Assembly (NCBI GenBank): GCA_041572275.1
Contig: JBFFSQ010000014.1
Coordinates: 1-29,258, forward strand
Source of the DNA: JBFFSQ01 sp041572275
GTDB lineage: Bacteria; Pseudomonadota; Gammaproteobacteria; SZUA-229
Reading direction: 5' to 3'
Length of the DNA: 29,258 bases
Below the pieces are notes generated by a model. The model was not told where the DNA came from, searched no databases, and saw only the letters and a program-made list of their open reading frames with translations. Below, in pieces: positions 15,003 to 23,856 of the stretch; within the stretch, counting starts at the first letter, position 1; every line of letters starts with the position of its first letter. Position numbers and translations under genes: made by a program.

Positions 15003-18000
15003 ATGTCAAAAATACAAGCACCCCATCGCCTTGAAGAGTTAATGAGTCAACGCATCCTGATTCTGGATGGTGCCATGGGTACTATGATCCAGACTTACGG
15101 TTTAGAAGAAGCCGATTATCGCGGCGATCGTTTTAAAGACTGGCCCAGTGATCTCAAGGGTAATAACGACCTGTTGGTGCTAACCCAGCCACAGATTATC
15201 CGGGATATACATACCGCTTATCTGCAAGCTGGTGCTGATATTGTCGAGACCAACTCCTTCAATGCAAATCACTACGGTATGGCTGACTATGGTATGGAAG
15301 CTGAGGCGTTGGTTTATGAATTGAATGTAGCGGCAGCAAAAATTGCCCGAGAAGCCTGTGATGCGATTGCAACGGATGAGAAACCGCGTTTTGTCGCCGG
15401 TGTGCTTGGTCCTATGCCGGTGACCGCTTCCATGTCCAAAGATGTCAACAACCCCGGTGCCCGGGATGTTACGTTTGATCAGTTGCGTGAGGCCTATCTG
15501 GTCTCCCTCAAAGGCCTGATTGAAGGTGGGGCTGATATTATTCTGGTGGAAACGGTATTTGATACCCTGAATGCCAAAGCAGCTCTGTTTGCCATTGATG
15601 AGCATTTCGAGATCAGTGGTGCGTCATTGCCGGTGATGATTTCAGGCACAATTACTGATGCCAGTGGCCGGATTCTGACCGGACAGACTCCTGAAGCCTT
15701 CTGGAATTCCCTGCGCCACATCAAACCCGTGAGTTTTGGATTTAACTGTGCCCTGGGTGCAAAAGAACTGCGCCCGCATGTTGAAGAAATGTCGGCGATT
15801 GCTGATTGTGGTATCAATGTGCATCCCAATGCGGGCCTGCCGAATGCTTTTGGCGGTTTTGATGAAACCCCGGAAATGCTGGCGGAAGAGATTGGTGACT
15901 GGGCTCGGCTTGGCTTCCTGAATATTGTTGGTGGCTGTTGTGGCACCTCACCTGCCCATATCAAGGCTATCGCTGAAGCAGTGAGTCCGTTTCCGCCACG
16001 CCAGATTCCGACAGTAGCCGTAGAGTGTCGCTTGAGTGGCCTCGAGCCCTGCAATATTAATGCGAATTCTTTGTTTGTGAATGTGGGTGAGCGAACCAAT
16101 GTCACCGGTTCGGCCCGATTTAAACGCCTGATTCTTGAAGAGCAATACGATGAAGCGCTTAGTGTGGCTCGTGAGCAAGTAGAAAACGGCGCACAAATTA
16201 TCGATATAAACATGGATGAAGGCATGCTCGATGGTGAGCAGGCCATGACCACCTTCCTGAACCTGATTGCCAGTGAGCCGGATATCGCCCGCGTGCCGGT
16301 GATGATCGATTCCAGTAAGTGGCACATCATTGAAGCGGGGCTCAAGTGCATTCAGGGCAAAGGTGTAGTTAACTCGATCTCGATGAAAGAAGGCGAAGAG
16401 AATTTTATTCAACAGGCCAAACTATGTCGCCGCTACGGGGCCGCTATTATTGTCATGGCTTTTGATGAAGTTGGCCAGGCAGATACCCAGGATCGTAAAG
16501 TCGAAATCTGTACTCGTGCCTATAAAATTTTGACTGAGCAGGTGGGCTTCCCGGCCGAAGATATAATTTTCGATCCAAATATTTTTGCTGTGGCTACCGG
16601 TATTGAAGAACACAATAACTATGGCCTTGATTTCATTGAAGCGACTCGCGAGATAAAAGCCAATTTGCCACATGCCATGATCAGTGGTGGTGTGAGTAAT
16701 GTATCGTTCTCGTTCCGCGGTAACAACCCGGTACGCGAAGCGATTCATGCCGTATTCCTGTATCACGCCATCAAGGCGGGTATGGATATGGGTATAGTCA
16801 ATGCGGGTCAGCTGGCAGTGTATGACGATCTGCCAGAAGAGTTGCGTGATGCGGTGGAAGACGTGGTACTGAACCGGCGTGACGATGCTACCGAGCGATT
16901 GCTTGATATTGCGGATCAGTACAAAGGCGACGGTGCTGGTGGTAAAAAAGAAGAAAGTTTGGCCTGGCGAGAGTTGCCGGTCGCCAAGCGTATTGAACAT
17001 GCCATGGTGAAAGGCATCGATACTTTTATTATTGATGATACCGAAGAGGCTCGACATCAGTTTGACCGTCCCATCCAGGTAATTGAAGGTCCGTTGATGG
17101 ATGGTATGAATGTCGTAGGTGATCTGTTTGGTGATGGCAAAATGTTCCTGCCTCAGGTGGTGAAGTCTGCTCGAGTGATGAAAAAAGCTGTGGCCCATTT
17201 AATCCCCTATATTGAAGCCGGGAAAGAGGAAGGAAGTCAGAGTAATGGCAAGATCCTGATGGCGACAGTGAAAGGTGATGTTCACGATATTGGTAAAAAT
17301 ATTGTTGGTGTCGTGCTGCAATGTAACAACTTTGAAGTCATTGATATGGGTGTGATGGTACCTGCGAATCAGATTCTGGAGAAAGCCAAAGAAGAGAATG
17401 TCGACATCATTGGCTTGAGTGGTTTGATTACGCCATCGCTGGATGAAATGGTGCATATTGCCAAAGAAATGGAACGCCTGAAGTTTGAAAAACCATTAAT
17501 GCTGGGCGGTGCCACTACATCGAAAGCGCACACAGCTGTGAAAATTGAACCTAACTACAGTGGCCCCTGCGTCTGGGTAAAAGACGCTTCACGTGCCGTA
17601 GGTGTAGCGCAAAATTTAATTTCTGATGAGCTAAAAGCTGATTTTGTACAGCAGTTGACAGAAGACTATGAGCAGGTCCGCATTAATCATGCGGGTCGTC
17701 GTGCACAGACCAAATGGGCAACGATTGAAACTGCGCGTGCTAATGCAGTTGCAATTGACTGGAAAAACTACACACCACCGACACCTGCCTTCACCGGGGT
17801 TAAGGTGTTTGATGATATTGCGCTGGATGATATTCGAGACTATATCGACTGGACACCTTTTTTCTATGCCTGGGAATTAAAAGGTCGTTATCCGAAGATT
17901 CTCAGTGACGTGGAAAAGGGTGAAGAGGCGACTCGTCTCTTTAAAGATGCCCAGGAAATGCTGGATACGATCATTGCTGAAAAATGGTTACAGGCAAAAG

Positions 18001-18698
18001 CGGTGATCGGTTTCTTCCCGGCCAATGCGGTTGTGGATGATGTAGAGCTGTATAAAGATGTAGAGTCTAAAGAGCCGCTATCAACCTTGCATTTCTTACG
18101 ATCACAAACTGAACAGCCACCCGGACGTCCAAATTATTGCTTGAGTGATTTTATTGCACCGAAGGCATCCGGTCTGAATGATTACATCGGTGGTTTTGCA
18201 GTCACCACTGGGCTGGGTATCGATGAGCATGTGGCACGTTTTGAAGCAGAGCATGATGATTACCGTGCCATCATGTTGAAGGTGCTGGCCGATCGTCTGG
18301 CTGAGGCGCTGGCTGAAATGATGCATCAGCGTGTGCGTAAAGAATTCTGGGGTTATGCTGCGGATGAGCAGTTGGATAAAGAAGCCCTGGTGGCAGAAGA
18401 ATATAGCGGTATTCGACCAGCGCCGGGTTATCCCGCCTGTCCAGATCACACGGAAAAAACTCAGCTCTGGGAATTGCTCGACGCCGATAACAATGCAGAT
18501 ATACAGTTGACCGAGCACTTTGCCATGATGCCAGCTGCATCGGTCAGTGGTTGGTACTTTAGTCACCCACAGTCACGTTATTTTGCGGTTGCGAAAATTA
18601 ATCGCGATCAGGTTGAAGATTACGCCAAACGTAAAGGAATGAGTCTGTCTGAAACTGAACGTTGGCTAGCACCAAATCTGGGTTATGATGCAGAATAA
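15003..18698 (+). CDS. metH: Cobalamin-dependent methionine synthase
   Basis: MetH transfers the methyl group of methyltetrahydrofolate to homocysteine by way of cobalamin. At 1231 residues it is full length (E. coli 1227). All four modules are present. The homocysteine domain has zinc ligands C249, C312 and C313 (FNCALGA, GGCCGTSP). The folate domain includes NVGERTNVTGS. The cap and cobalamin domain has DVHDIG at 759-764, where H761 is the lower axial ligand. The activation domain has RPAPGYP from R1138 for AdoMet. It therefore depends on vitamin B12 and reactivation by a flavodoxin or similar. No metE or B12 gene is adjacent. Confidence 0.98.
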   Translation: MSKIQAPHRLEELMSQRILILDGAMGTMIQTYGLEEADYRGDRFKDWPSDLKGNNDLLVLTQPQIIRDIHTAYLQAGADIVETNSFNANHYGMADYGMEAEALVYELNVAAAKIAREACDAIATDEKPRFVAGVLGPMPVTASMSKDVNNPGARDVTFDQLREAYLVSLKGLIEGGADIILVETVFDTLNAKAALFAIDEHFEISGASLPVMISGTITDASGRILTGQTPEAFWNSLRHIKPVSFGFNCALGAKELRPHVEEMSAIADCGINVHPNAGLPNAFGGFDETPEMLAEEIGDWARLGFLNIVGGCCGTSPAHIKAIAEAVSPFPPRQIPTVAVECRLSGLEPCNINANSLFVNVGERTNVTGSARFKRLILEEQYDEALSVAREQVENGAQIIDINMDEGMLDGEQAMTTFLNLIASEPDIARVPVMIDSSKWHIIEAGLKCIQGKGVVNSISMKEGEENFIQQAKLCRRYGAAIIVMAFDEVGQADTQDRKVEICTRAYKILTEQVGFPAEDIIFDPNIFAVATGIEEHNNYGLDFIEATREIKANLPHAMISGGVSNVSFSFRGNNPVREAIHAVFLYHAIKAGMDMGIVNAGQLAVYDDLPEELRDAVEDVVLNRRDDATERLLDIADQYKGDGAGGKKEESLAWRELPVAKRIEHAMVKGIDTFIIDDTEEARHQFDRPIQVIEGPLMDGMNVVGDLFGDGKMFLPQVVKSARVMKKAVAHLIPYIEAGKEEGSQSNGKILMATVKGDVHDIGKNIVGVVLQCNNFEVIDMGVMVPANQILEKAKEENVDIIGLSGLITPSLDEMVHIAKEMERLKFEKPLMLGGATTSKAHTAVKIEPNYSGPCVWVKDASRAVGVAQNLISDELKADFVQQLTEDYEQVRINHAGRRAQTKWATIETARANAVAIDWKNYTPPTPAFTGVKVFDDIALDDIRDYIDWTPFFYAWELKGRYPKILSDVEKGEEATRLFKDAQEMLDTIIAEKWLQAKAVIGFFPANAVVDDVELYKDVESKEPLSTLHFLRSQTEQPPGRPNYCLSDFIAPKASGLNDYIGGFAVTTGLGIDEHVARFEAEHDDYRAIMLKVLADRLAEALAEMMHQRVRKEFWGYAADEQLDKEALVAEEYSGIRPAPGYPACPDHTEKTQLWELLDADNNADIQLTEHFAMMPAASVSGWYFSHPQSRYFAVAKINRDQVEDYAKRKGMSLSETERWLAPNLGYDAE

Positions 18699-18771
18699 TA
18701 GTTTCTGTTGAGCAGGTTATTTTAGTCCAGGTTCTGAACGCATCCCTTAGTTATTAGTAATATGTTACAGG

Positions 18772-18803
18772 CGGTGATCGTTGATCACCGTTATAGATTT
18801 TTG
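18772..18803 (+). terminator. Probable terminator after metH
   Basis: An eight-base stem CGGTGATC / GATCACCG with loop GTT (18772-18790) is followed by the T-rich TTATAGATTTTTG. It sits between metH and serB, ending just before the serB ribosome site, so it may act as a partial terminator. Confidence 0.6.
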
Positions 18804-18814
18804 CAGGAAAGTAA

Positions 18815-19438
18815 ATGAAGTTAGCAATTCTAGATTTTGACTCCACCTTAATGGATGGTGAAACCATTGATATTCTGGCTGAGCAGGTTGGTGTACAAGA
18901 AGAAGTCGAACGTTTAACAGAAGCTGCCATGCGAGGTGAGCTGGATTTTTTTGAATCGTTGCAGCAACGTGCCCGATTATTAAAAGGTATGGACGCTTCG
19001 ATCGTGAATGATGTCTGTCATAATCTGCCTTTGATGCCGGGTGCTAAAGAATTTATTCATGAACTGAAATGCCGAGATTATAAAGTGGCTGTATTTAGTG
19101 GTGGTTTTAGAAATGCCACCAGGTACTATAAGCAGGTACTTGGATATGATACTGAGTTCAGTAATATTCTGCATCATGTTGATGGCAAGTTGACTGGTGA
19201 AGTTGGCGGTGATGTTATGTTTGATTTTTCAAAAGGCGATCTGTTACTCAGGTTACAGGATTTGCTGGGAATTTCTGAACAGGCAACACTGGTTTGTGGT
19301 GATGGCGCCAATGACGTGAGTATGTTTGCGCATGCTGCCAAACGTATTGCGTTTTGTGCGAAACCGGTGCTGAAAGAAAAAGCCAATATAATTATCGAAG
19401 AAAAAGACTTACGAGCAGCTATACCTTTGCTTGATTAA
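18815..19438 (+). CDS. serB: Phosphoserine phosphatase, short form
   Basis: A HAD-superfamily phosphatase expected to remove phosphate from L-phosphoserine, the last step of serine synthesis. The 207 residues contain motif I DFDST at 7-11 with catalytic D7 and D9, motif II FSGGF near 94, a late lysine in motif III (FSKGDLLLRL) and motif IV GDGANDVSM. The cap region ETIDILAEQVGVQEEV is typical of SerB. The protein lacks the N-terminal ACT-like domain of E. coli SerB (322 residues), so it is the compact type. AGGAAAG precedes the ATG. Activity on a related phosphate ester cannot be excluded. Confidence 0.87.
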   Translation: MKLAILDFDSTLMDGETIDILAEQVGVQEEVERLTEAAMRGELDFFESLQQRARLLKGMDASIVNDVCHNLPLMPGAKEFIHELKCRDYKVAVFSGGFRNATRYYKQVLGYDTEFSNILHHVDGKLTGEVGGDVMFDFSKGDLLLRLQDLLGISEQATLVCGDGANDVSMFAHAAKRIAFCAKPVLKEKANIIIEEKDLRAAIPLLD

Positions 19439-19626
19439 GTGCAATCTGCAGCTGTAATAAATGCATTGTATACAAAATAGTGAAGAAATGGCTCTGTGTT
19501 TAGTGTGAATGTTCAGTTGTGACAGTCTTTTGAATGGGGCTGCGCATAGGTTTAATCAATACTAAAGATGGCTATTTGCGAGAACTTTTCTATACTGAGA
19601 ATAATACTTGTTGATTATTCTGAGCA

Positions 19627-21543
19627 ATGCATTCATTCATCATAAAACACGTTACAATTCTACTCCTTCTGCTCAACCTGAATATCAGTTGGGCCAAGCA
19701 GGCGGTTAGCGACTCCAGCGATACCTATCAGTCCGCCATGTCAGCCTATGACAAAGGTGATATTACAACAGCGCTCATGAAATTGATGCCACTTGCTGAG
19801 GCAGGTGATAAAGCATCCCAGTATAGTCTGGGCAATATTTATATTGAGCAAAAAAATCCACTGTTAGAAGCCAGTCAGGCAGTGTTCTGGTTTGAACGAG
19901 CTGCGAATCAGGGATATTTGGAAGCCCAGCTGACATTGGGTGAAATGTACCTGAATGGAAATATTCTAGAGAAAGACCCGGTACGAGCGGCACATTTTCT
20001 GTTGATGGCTACACAGAATCAATACGGTGTTTCCAGGTCAGCAAAATCTGTTCAGCAGGCCCAGAAACAGCATGTAATTGATGAGGCTGATGATTACTTG
20101 AAAGGTATTGTGGCTTACGAAAAACAGGATTACACCACCGCTATTATGTACTGGCTACCCCTGACTCGGAGTGGTCACGCTGACTCCCAGTACATGCTGG
20201 GTAAGATGTATCTCGAACAGGCTGGAGAACGTCGTAATCCTTTAAAGGCTGAATACTGGTTTAAACGAGCAGCAGAATTAGGTCATCAGCAGGCACAGCT
20301 AGAACTGGGCTTGATGTATTTTACTGGTAAAGATATTGAAAAAAACTTGAAGCTGGCATCGACATGGTTGTTGCGTGCGACACAGAGTCAACAGTCAGCA
20401 GATGCTGTTGATAATACCCAAACAACGCCCAAGAAAAAATCGACAACGAAGAAGTCATCAAAAAGCAAAAAGCGCAAAACAATATCACCGTTTAACCGTG
20501 GCATGATTGCCTATCAGAAAAAAGATTATGCAAATGCATTGATGCTCTGGTATCCGCTAGCGATGAAAGGTGATGCAGAAGCCCAGTTGATGTTGGGTAA
20601 TCTGTTTATGCGTGAGGAGGGGATCTACAAGAATCCTAAAAAAGGTTTGTACTGGTATGAAAAGGCGATTGCACAGAATGATGTCGATACCTCAAAAACT
20701 TTGGGTCTCATGTATTTATATGGTCGCGATGTTAAGGAAAACAGTGAGCGTGCAATAGAGCTATTATTAAAAGCCGCACGCCAGGGTGATGTTGAGTCAC
20801 AGTATAATCTCGGCAATGTCTACTTGAATGATGATATTACCAGGCCAAATCCTCCCAAAGCTGCTTTCTGGTATCAAAAGGCAGCGAAGAAAAAGCACGC
20901 GGGTGCGCAATATGCTTTAGGTCAGATGTACTTGCAGGGACGGGGTATAAATAAAGACAGCAAAAAAGGTATGAAATGGCTAAAGAAAGCCGACAAAAAT
21001 AATCATACCGAAGCTAGTGTGGCGCTGGCAAAAATGTATGCGGAAGGGCGAAATGTCAAAGTCGATCATAAGCGCGCATTCCAACTGTTAACAAAAGCAG
21101 CACAGGCGAATGATGCTGAGGCACAGAATTTATTGGCTGATTTTTACCTTGAAGGCAAGGGTACTGAGAAAAATCTCAAACAGGCATTGAAATGGTATCG
21201 GCAATCAGCGCAACAGGAATTTACTGATGCTGAGTACAGCCTGGGTAAGATGTATGTGAATGGCTACGGGGTTAAAGTGAATTTTAACAAAGGTGTTGAG
21301 CTATTTTTAAAAGCCGCCAAAAAAGGCCATGGCATGGCGCAAATGGATCTGGGTGTGGCCTATTATACGGGGCAGGGTGCTGACCATGACCCGGTTACTG
21401 CATATGCCTGGTTTAACCTGGCCAGCAAGCACAGTATAAAAAACGCCAGTCAATATAAAAACAGCCTATATAACAAATTGAGTCAGGCTGAGAAGAAAAG
21501 TGCCAACAGGCTGGCGTCGGAATATCTCAATAAATACAGGTGA
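19627..21543 (+). CDS. Large Sel1-repeat secretory protein
   Basis: A 638-residue exported protein. Residues 1-23 form a signal peptide (hydrophobic run, cut likely after SWA). The rest is an array of about a dozen Sel1-like TPR repeats of about 36 residues, with recurring A-x-x-x-LG-x-MY-x-x-G and A-x-x-W-x-x-x-AA motifs (for example AQYALGQMYLQGRGI). Near residues 262-290 a Lys/Ser/Thr-rich linker splits the array into an N-terminal part with three or more repeats and a longer C-terminal part. Each half starts with a similar phrase (GMIAYQKKDYANALMLWYPL versus GIVAYEKQDYTTAIMYWLPL), pointing to internal duplication. Sel1 arrays bind partner proteins; the partner is unknown. Confidence 0.9.
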   Translation: MHSFIIKHVTILLLLLNLNISWAKQAVSDSSDTYQSAMSAYDKGDITTALMKLMPLAEAGDKASQYSLGNIYIEQKNPLLEASQAVFWFERAANQGYLEAQLTLGEMYLNGNILEKDPVRAAHFLLMATQNQYGVSRSAKSVQQAQKQHVIDEADDYLKGIVAYEKQDYTTAIMYWLPLTRSGHADSQYMLGKMYLEQAGERRNPLKAEYWFKRAAELGHQQAQLELGLMYFTGKDIEKNLKLASTWLLRATQSQQSADAVDNTQTTPKKKSTTKKSSKSKKRKTISPFNRGMIAYQKKDYANALMLWYPLAMKGDAEAQLMLGNLFMREEGIYKNPKKGLYWYEKAIAQNDVDTSKTLGLMYLYGRDVKENSERAIELLLKAARQGDVESQYNLGNVYLNDDITRPNPPKAAFWYQKAAKKKHAGAQYALGQMYLQGRGINKDSKKGMKWLKKADKNNHTEASVALAKMYAEGRNVKVDHKRAFQLLTKAAQANDAEAQNLLADFYLEGKGTEKNLKQALKWYRQSAQQEFTDAEYSLGKMYVNGYGVKVNFNKGVELFLKAAKKGHGMAQMDLGVAYYTGQGADHDPVTAYAWFNLASKHSIKNASQYKNSLYNKLSQAEKKSANRLASEYLNKYR

Positions 21544-21848
21544 GCTACCTAATTGTATTACTCACCACGGGGACAGCTGTGGTATGATTCGGCGCGCTGT
21601 CTAGCGAGGAAGTCAAAGGGACGGTAATCTGGACATTTCTCAGTCATATCGAATCGAGAAGAGTTTGATGTAGTCAGCTTGCCCTCATTACGAGTACTGT
21701 ATTCCTGTTTTCCTCAATCCAGTCTATCTGACCATAGTCCATACTATGGACCGGTGTCGCTACCAGTCCTGTATTGGGCAAGACAGTCTCGTATCTGACC
21801 ATGTCATTGTTATGGTCTGGATTTCTACGAAAGGTTTAGGGGATTATT
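21544..21848 (+). promoter_or_regulatory. Structured leader region upstream of nhaD
   Basis: This 305-bp gap has no convincing gene. It holds CCATAGT-CCAT-ACTATGG (21732-21749), a perfect seven-base stem with a four-base loop, and GACCAT / ATGGTC (21797-21817) with a nine-base loop. ATCTGACCAT occurs twice, at about 21726 and 21794, once at the foot of each hairpin. The second hairpin ends 20 bases before the nhaD ribosome site. The arrangement would suit an RNA regulatory leader, but I cannot match it to a known riboswitch. Confidence 0.4.
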
Positions 21849-23276
21849 TTGAATACTATAAAGACATTAATAGGTCGTGCGAGCATGCTGTTTGCGGTAT
21901 TGCTGATGTTTCCGTTGTCATCAATGGCTGCTGAAACCACGCATGAAATTATGGATTTAACTCAAAGCGGCATTGGTTATACAGCTATTGCTATTTTTGT
22001 ACTGGCGTATGTACTGGTGATGGCAGAAGAGTTTACTCATTTGCGTAAATCCAAGCCAGTGATTATTGCGGCAGGTTTAATCTGGGCGATTATCGGTGCT
22101 GTGTATATGAACCATGGTATGTCGGAGCTGGCTGAACACGCGGTACGTCATAACCTGCTCGAGTATGCTGAACTGATGTTGTTCCTGCTGGTGGCGATGA
22201 CTTACATTAATGCCATGGAAGAACGTCAGGTGTTTGATGCCCTGCGTGCCTGGTTGATTCGTAAAGGCTTTAGTTTCAGAAAACTATTCTGGCTGACTGG
22301 CTTTCTCGCCTTCTTTATTTCCCCGATTGCTGACAATCTGACCACTGCTCTGCTGATGTGTGCAGTGGTGCTGGCTGTAGGCGGTACCAATACGCGTTTC
22401 GTAAGCGTGGCCTGCATCAATATTGTGGTAGCAGCCAATGCCGGTGGTGCTTTCAGCCCGTTTGGTGATATTACGACGCTGATGGTATGGCAAAAAGGTA
22501 TGGTTGATTTCTGGACCTTCTTTGTTCTGTTTGTTCCATCTCTGGTGAACTTTGTTGTACCTGCTGCGATGATGCATTTTGCGATTCCTCAGGATCAGCC
22601 TGCTGCATCTGATGAACAGATTATGATGAAACGTGGCGCCCGTCGGGTTATTGCATTTTTCATGTTAACTATCGTGACCGCTGTGTCGTTCCATAACTTC
22701 CTGGGGCTGCCCCCGGTGATTGGTATGTTGACCGGTTTGGGGTATTTGCAGCTGCTGGGTTTCTATTTGAAGAAAACCCATCACAAGTTTGAGGCAGGTA
22801 TTGACGAGCATGAGAGCCAGATGGGGGATCCTGTACCATTTGATATTTTCAACAAAATAGCCCGTGCAGAATGGGATACCTTGTTATTCTTCTACGGTGT
22901 CGTACTCTGTGTTGGCGGTCTGGGCTTCCTGGGTTACCTGAGTCTGGCATCAGACATTATGTATAACCAGTGGGGTGCTACCAGCGCGAACATCGCTGTG
23001 GGTGTGCTCTCTGCGATTGTCGATAACATTCCCGTCATGTTTGCAGTACTGACCATGAACCCAGATATGGTTGTAGGGCAGTGGTTGTTGGTGACCTTGA
23101 CCGCTGGTGTCGGTGGTTCCTTGCTATCGATTGGTTCTGCTGCCGGTGTTGCCCTGATGGGTCAGGCTCGTGGTCAGTATACCTTCTTCTCACACCTGAA
23201 ATGGGCGCCAGCGATTGCTGTCGGTTATGCGGCCAGTATCCTATGTCACATGTGGGTGAATAGTCACCTGTTCTAG
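21849..23276 (+). CDS. nhaD: NhaD-type Na+/H+ antiporter
   Basis: An inner-membrane antiporter of the ion transporter superfamily that expels Na+ (and in known NhaD also Li+) in exchange for H+. The 475 residues start with a TTG codon supported by AGGGGA six bases upstream. The N terminus (MNTIKTLIGRASMLFAVLLM, then SSMAAE) looks like a signal peptide, as in other NhaD proteins, and about twelve membrane segments follow. Signature regions are SPIADNLTTALLMC, NAGGAFSPFGDITTLMVW and AIVDNIPVMFAVLTM, where the buried Asp and polar residues form the two half-sites. It suggests sodium stress or a saline, possibly alkaline habitat. Confidence 0.95.
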   Translation: MNTIKTLIGRASMLFAVLLMFPLSSMAAETTHEIMDLTQSGIGYTAIAIFVLAYVLVMAEEFTHLRKSKPVIIAAGLIWAIIGAVYMNHGMSELAEHAVRHNLLEYAELMLFLLVAMTYINAMEERQVFDALRAWLIRKGFSFRKLFWLTGFLAFFISPIADNLTTALLMCAVVLAVGGTNTRFVSVACINIVVAANAGGAFSPFGDITTLMVWQKGMVDFWTFFVLFVPSLVNFVVPAAMMHFAIPQDQPAASDEQIMMKRGARRVIAFFMLTIVTAVSFHNFLGLPPVIGMLTGLGYLQLLGFYLKKTHHKFEAGIDEHESQMGDPVPFDIFNKIARAEWDTLLFFYGVVLCVGGLGFLGYLSLASDIMYNQWGATSANIAVGVLSAIVDNIPVMFAVLTMNPDMVVGQWLLVTLTAGVGGSLLSIGSAAGVALMGQARGQYTFFSHLKWAPAIAVGYAASILCHMWVNSHLF

Positions 23277-23285
23277 TGTATTGTG

Positions 23286-23320
23286 CTGGAGAGGCGGTCG
23301 CCTCTCCAGTTTCTTATTTT
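23286..23320 (+). terminator. Intrinsic terminator after nhaD
   Basis: A perfect ten-base stem CTGGAGAGGC / GCCTCTCCAG with loop GGTC (23286-23309) is followed by TTTCTTATTTT. It lies nine bases after the nhaD stop. Confidence 0.92.
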
Positions 23321-23387
23321 ATATCTTCAACCCTCCGCTTTATATGCCGGCATGTACAAGTACTGTTGGGTATTGCTCTGTCTGAAT

Positions 23388-23407
23388 TAATCAAACCGGT
23401 TTGATTA
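23388..23407. promoter_or_regulatory. 20-bp perfect palindrome, operator candidate
   Basis: TAATCAAACCGGTTTGATTA is its own reverse complement. The central AAACCGGTTT resembles LacI-family operators, which centre on a CG step. Neither a LacI-type regulator nor a sugar gene is in the window, so the binding protein is unknown. Confidence 0.5.
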
Positions 23408-23599
23408 CCTCCCGATTGTCTAATTACTGGTCTTTGCCGACGATTTAAATTTGATATGCCCATAAGCTGTTAAGTTGATTCAATATTTATTGGCATATAG
23501 TGCTGTTGAGGCTGCAGATCCAGCCTGTATTTTGTACATTTATGGCCTTCCATCTATGGTCAAATCGATGAAAATCCCCTGTGGCGTGCATGAATCGAA

Positions 23600-23634
23600 T
23601 TATCCACAAAAGCTGTGGATAACTTTGTGGAAAA
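23600..23634. promoter_or_regulatory. Cluster of three DnaA boxes
   Basis: TTATCCACA at 23600-23608 (plus), its exact complement at 23614-23622 (minus) and TTTTCCACA at 23626-23634 (minus). The first two match the strongest DnaA box and the third fits TTWTNCACA. AT-rich DNA follows. None of dnaA, gidA, rpmH or parAB is nearby. Confidence 0.7.
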
Positions 23635-23856
23635 GTGACCGGGAGGTTTTCCTATTGGTTATTATTGCGGGGTTTTTTACAAATTGGTTAAAAAATAACC
23701 AATTAATGATAGATGTAATAAAATCAATAGCTTACAAATTGATTGAAGTTAGATATTGACATTTGTTGTCTATTGGCAACTGCTAATATGACAATGCCAT
23801 ACTGAACGTTCATACTGTGCATAAGTATTGTTTGTCAAGACCGATTTAGGCAAAAA

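Larger units (their letters stand above)
23321..23856. other. Non-coding block between nhaD and HDAC-like gene
   Basis: A 536-bp interval without a convincing gene. It holds a 20-bp perfect palindrome (23388-23407), three DnaA boxes (23600-23634), an AT-rich stretch with a nine-base inverted repeat AATTGGTTA / TAACCAATT (23682-23704), and a perfect -35 hexamer TTGACA at 23756-23761. No -10 is well spaced from that -35; an extended -10-like TGCTAATAT at 23781-23789 may drive the downstream gene. Confidence 0.6.

Noticed and set aside
15494..17198. Long minus-strand open frames inside metH (285, 154 and 258 residues)
   Set aside because: They lie opposite a full-length, motif-complete MetH and have no family features; they are antisense artefacts.
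21746..21934. 62-residue open frame upstream of nhaD
   Set aside because: It overlaps the nhaD start in another frame, and its sequence derives from the hairpin region; nhaD has the ribosome site.
23475..23759. 94-residue open frame after nhaD
   Set aside because: It covers the DnaA boxes and AT-rich repeats, has no ribosome site and no recognisable protein features.
23321..23856. Calling this the chromosome origin
   Set aside because: Three DnaA boxes are fewer than usual, and none of the usual origin neighbours is present. Skew data are needed, so it is reported only as a cluster.
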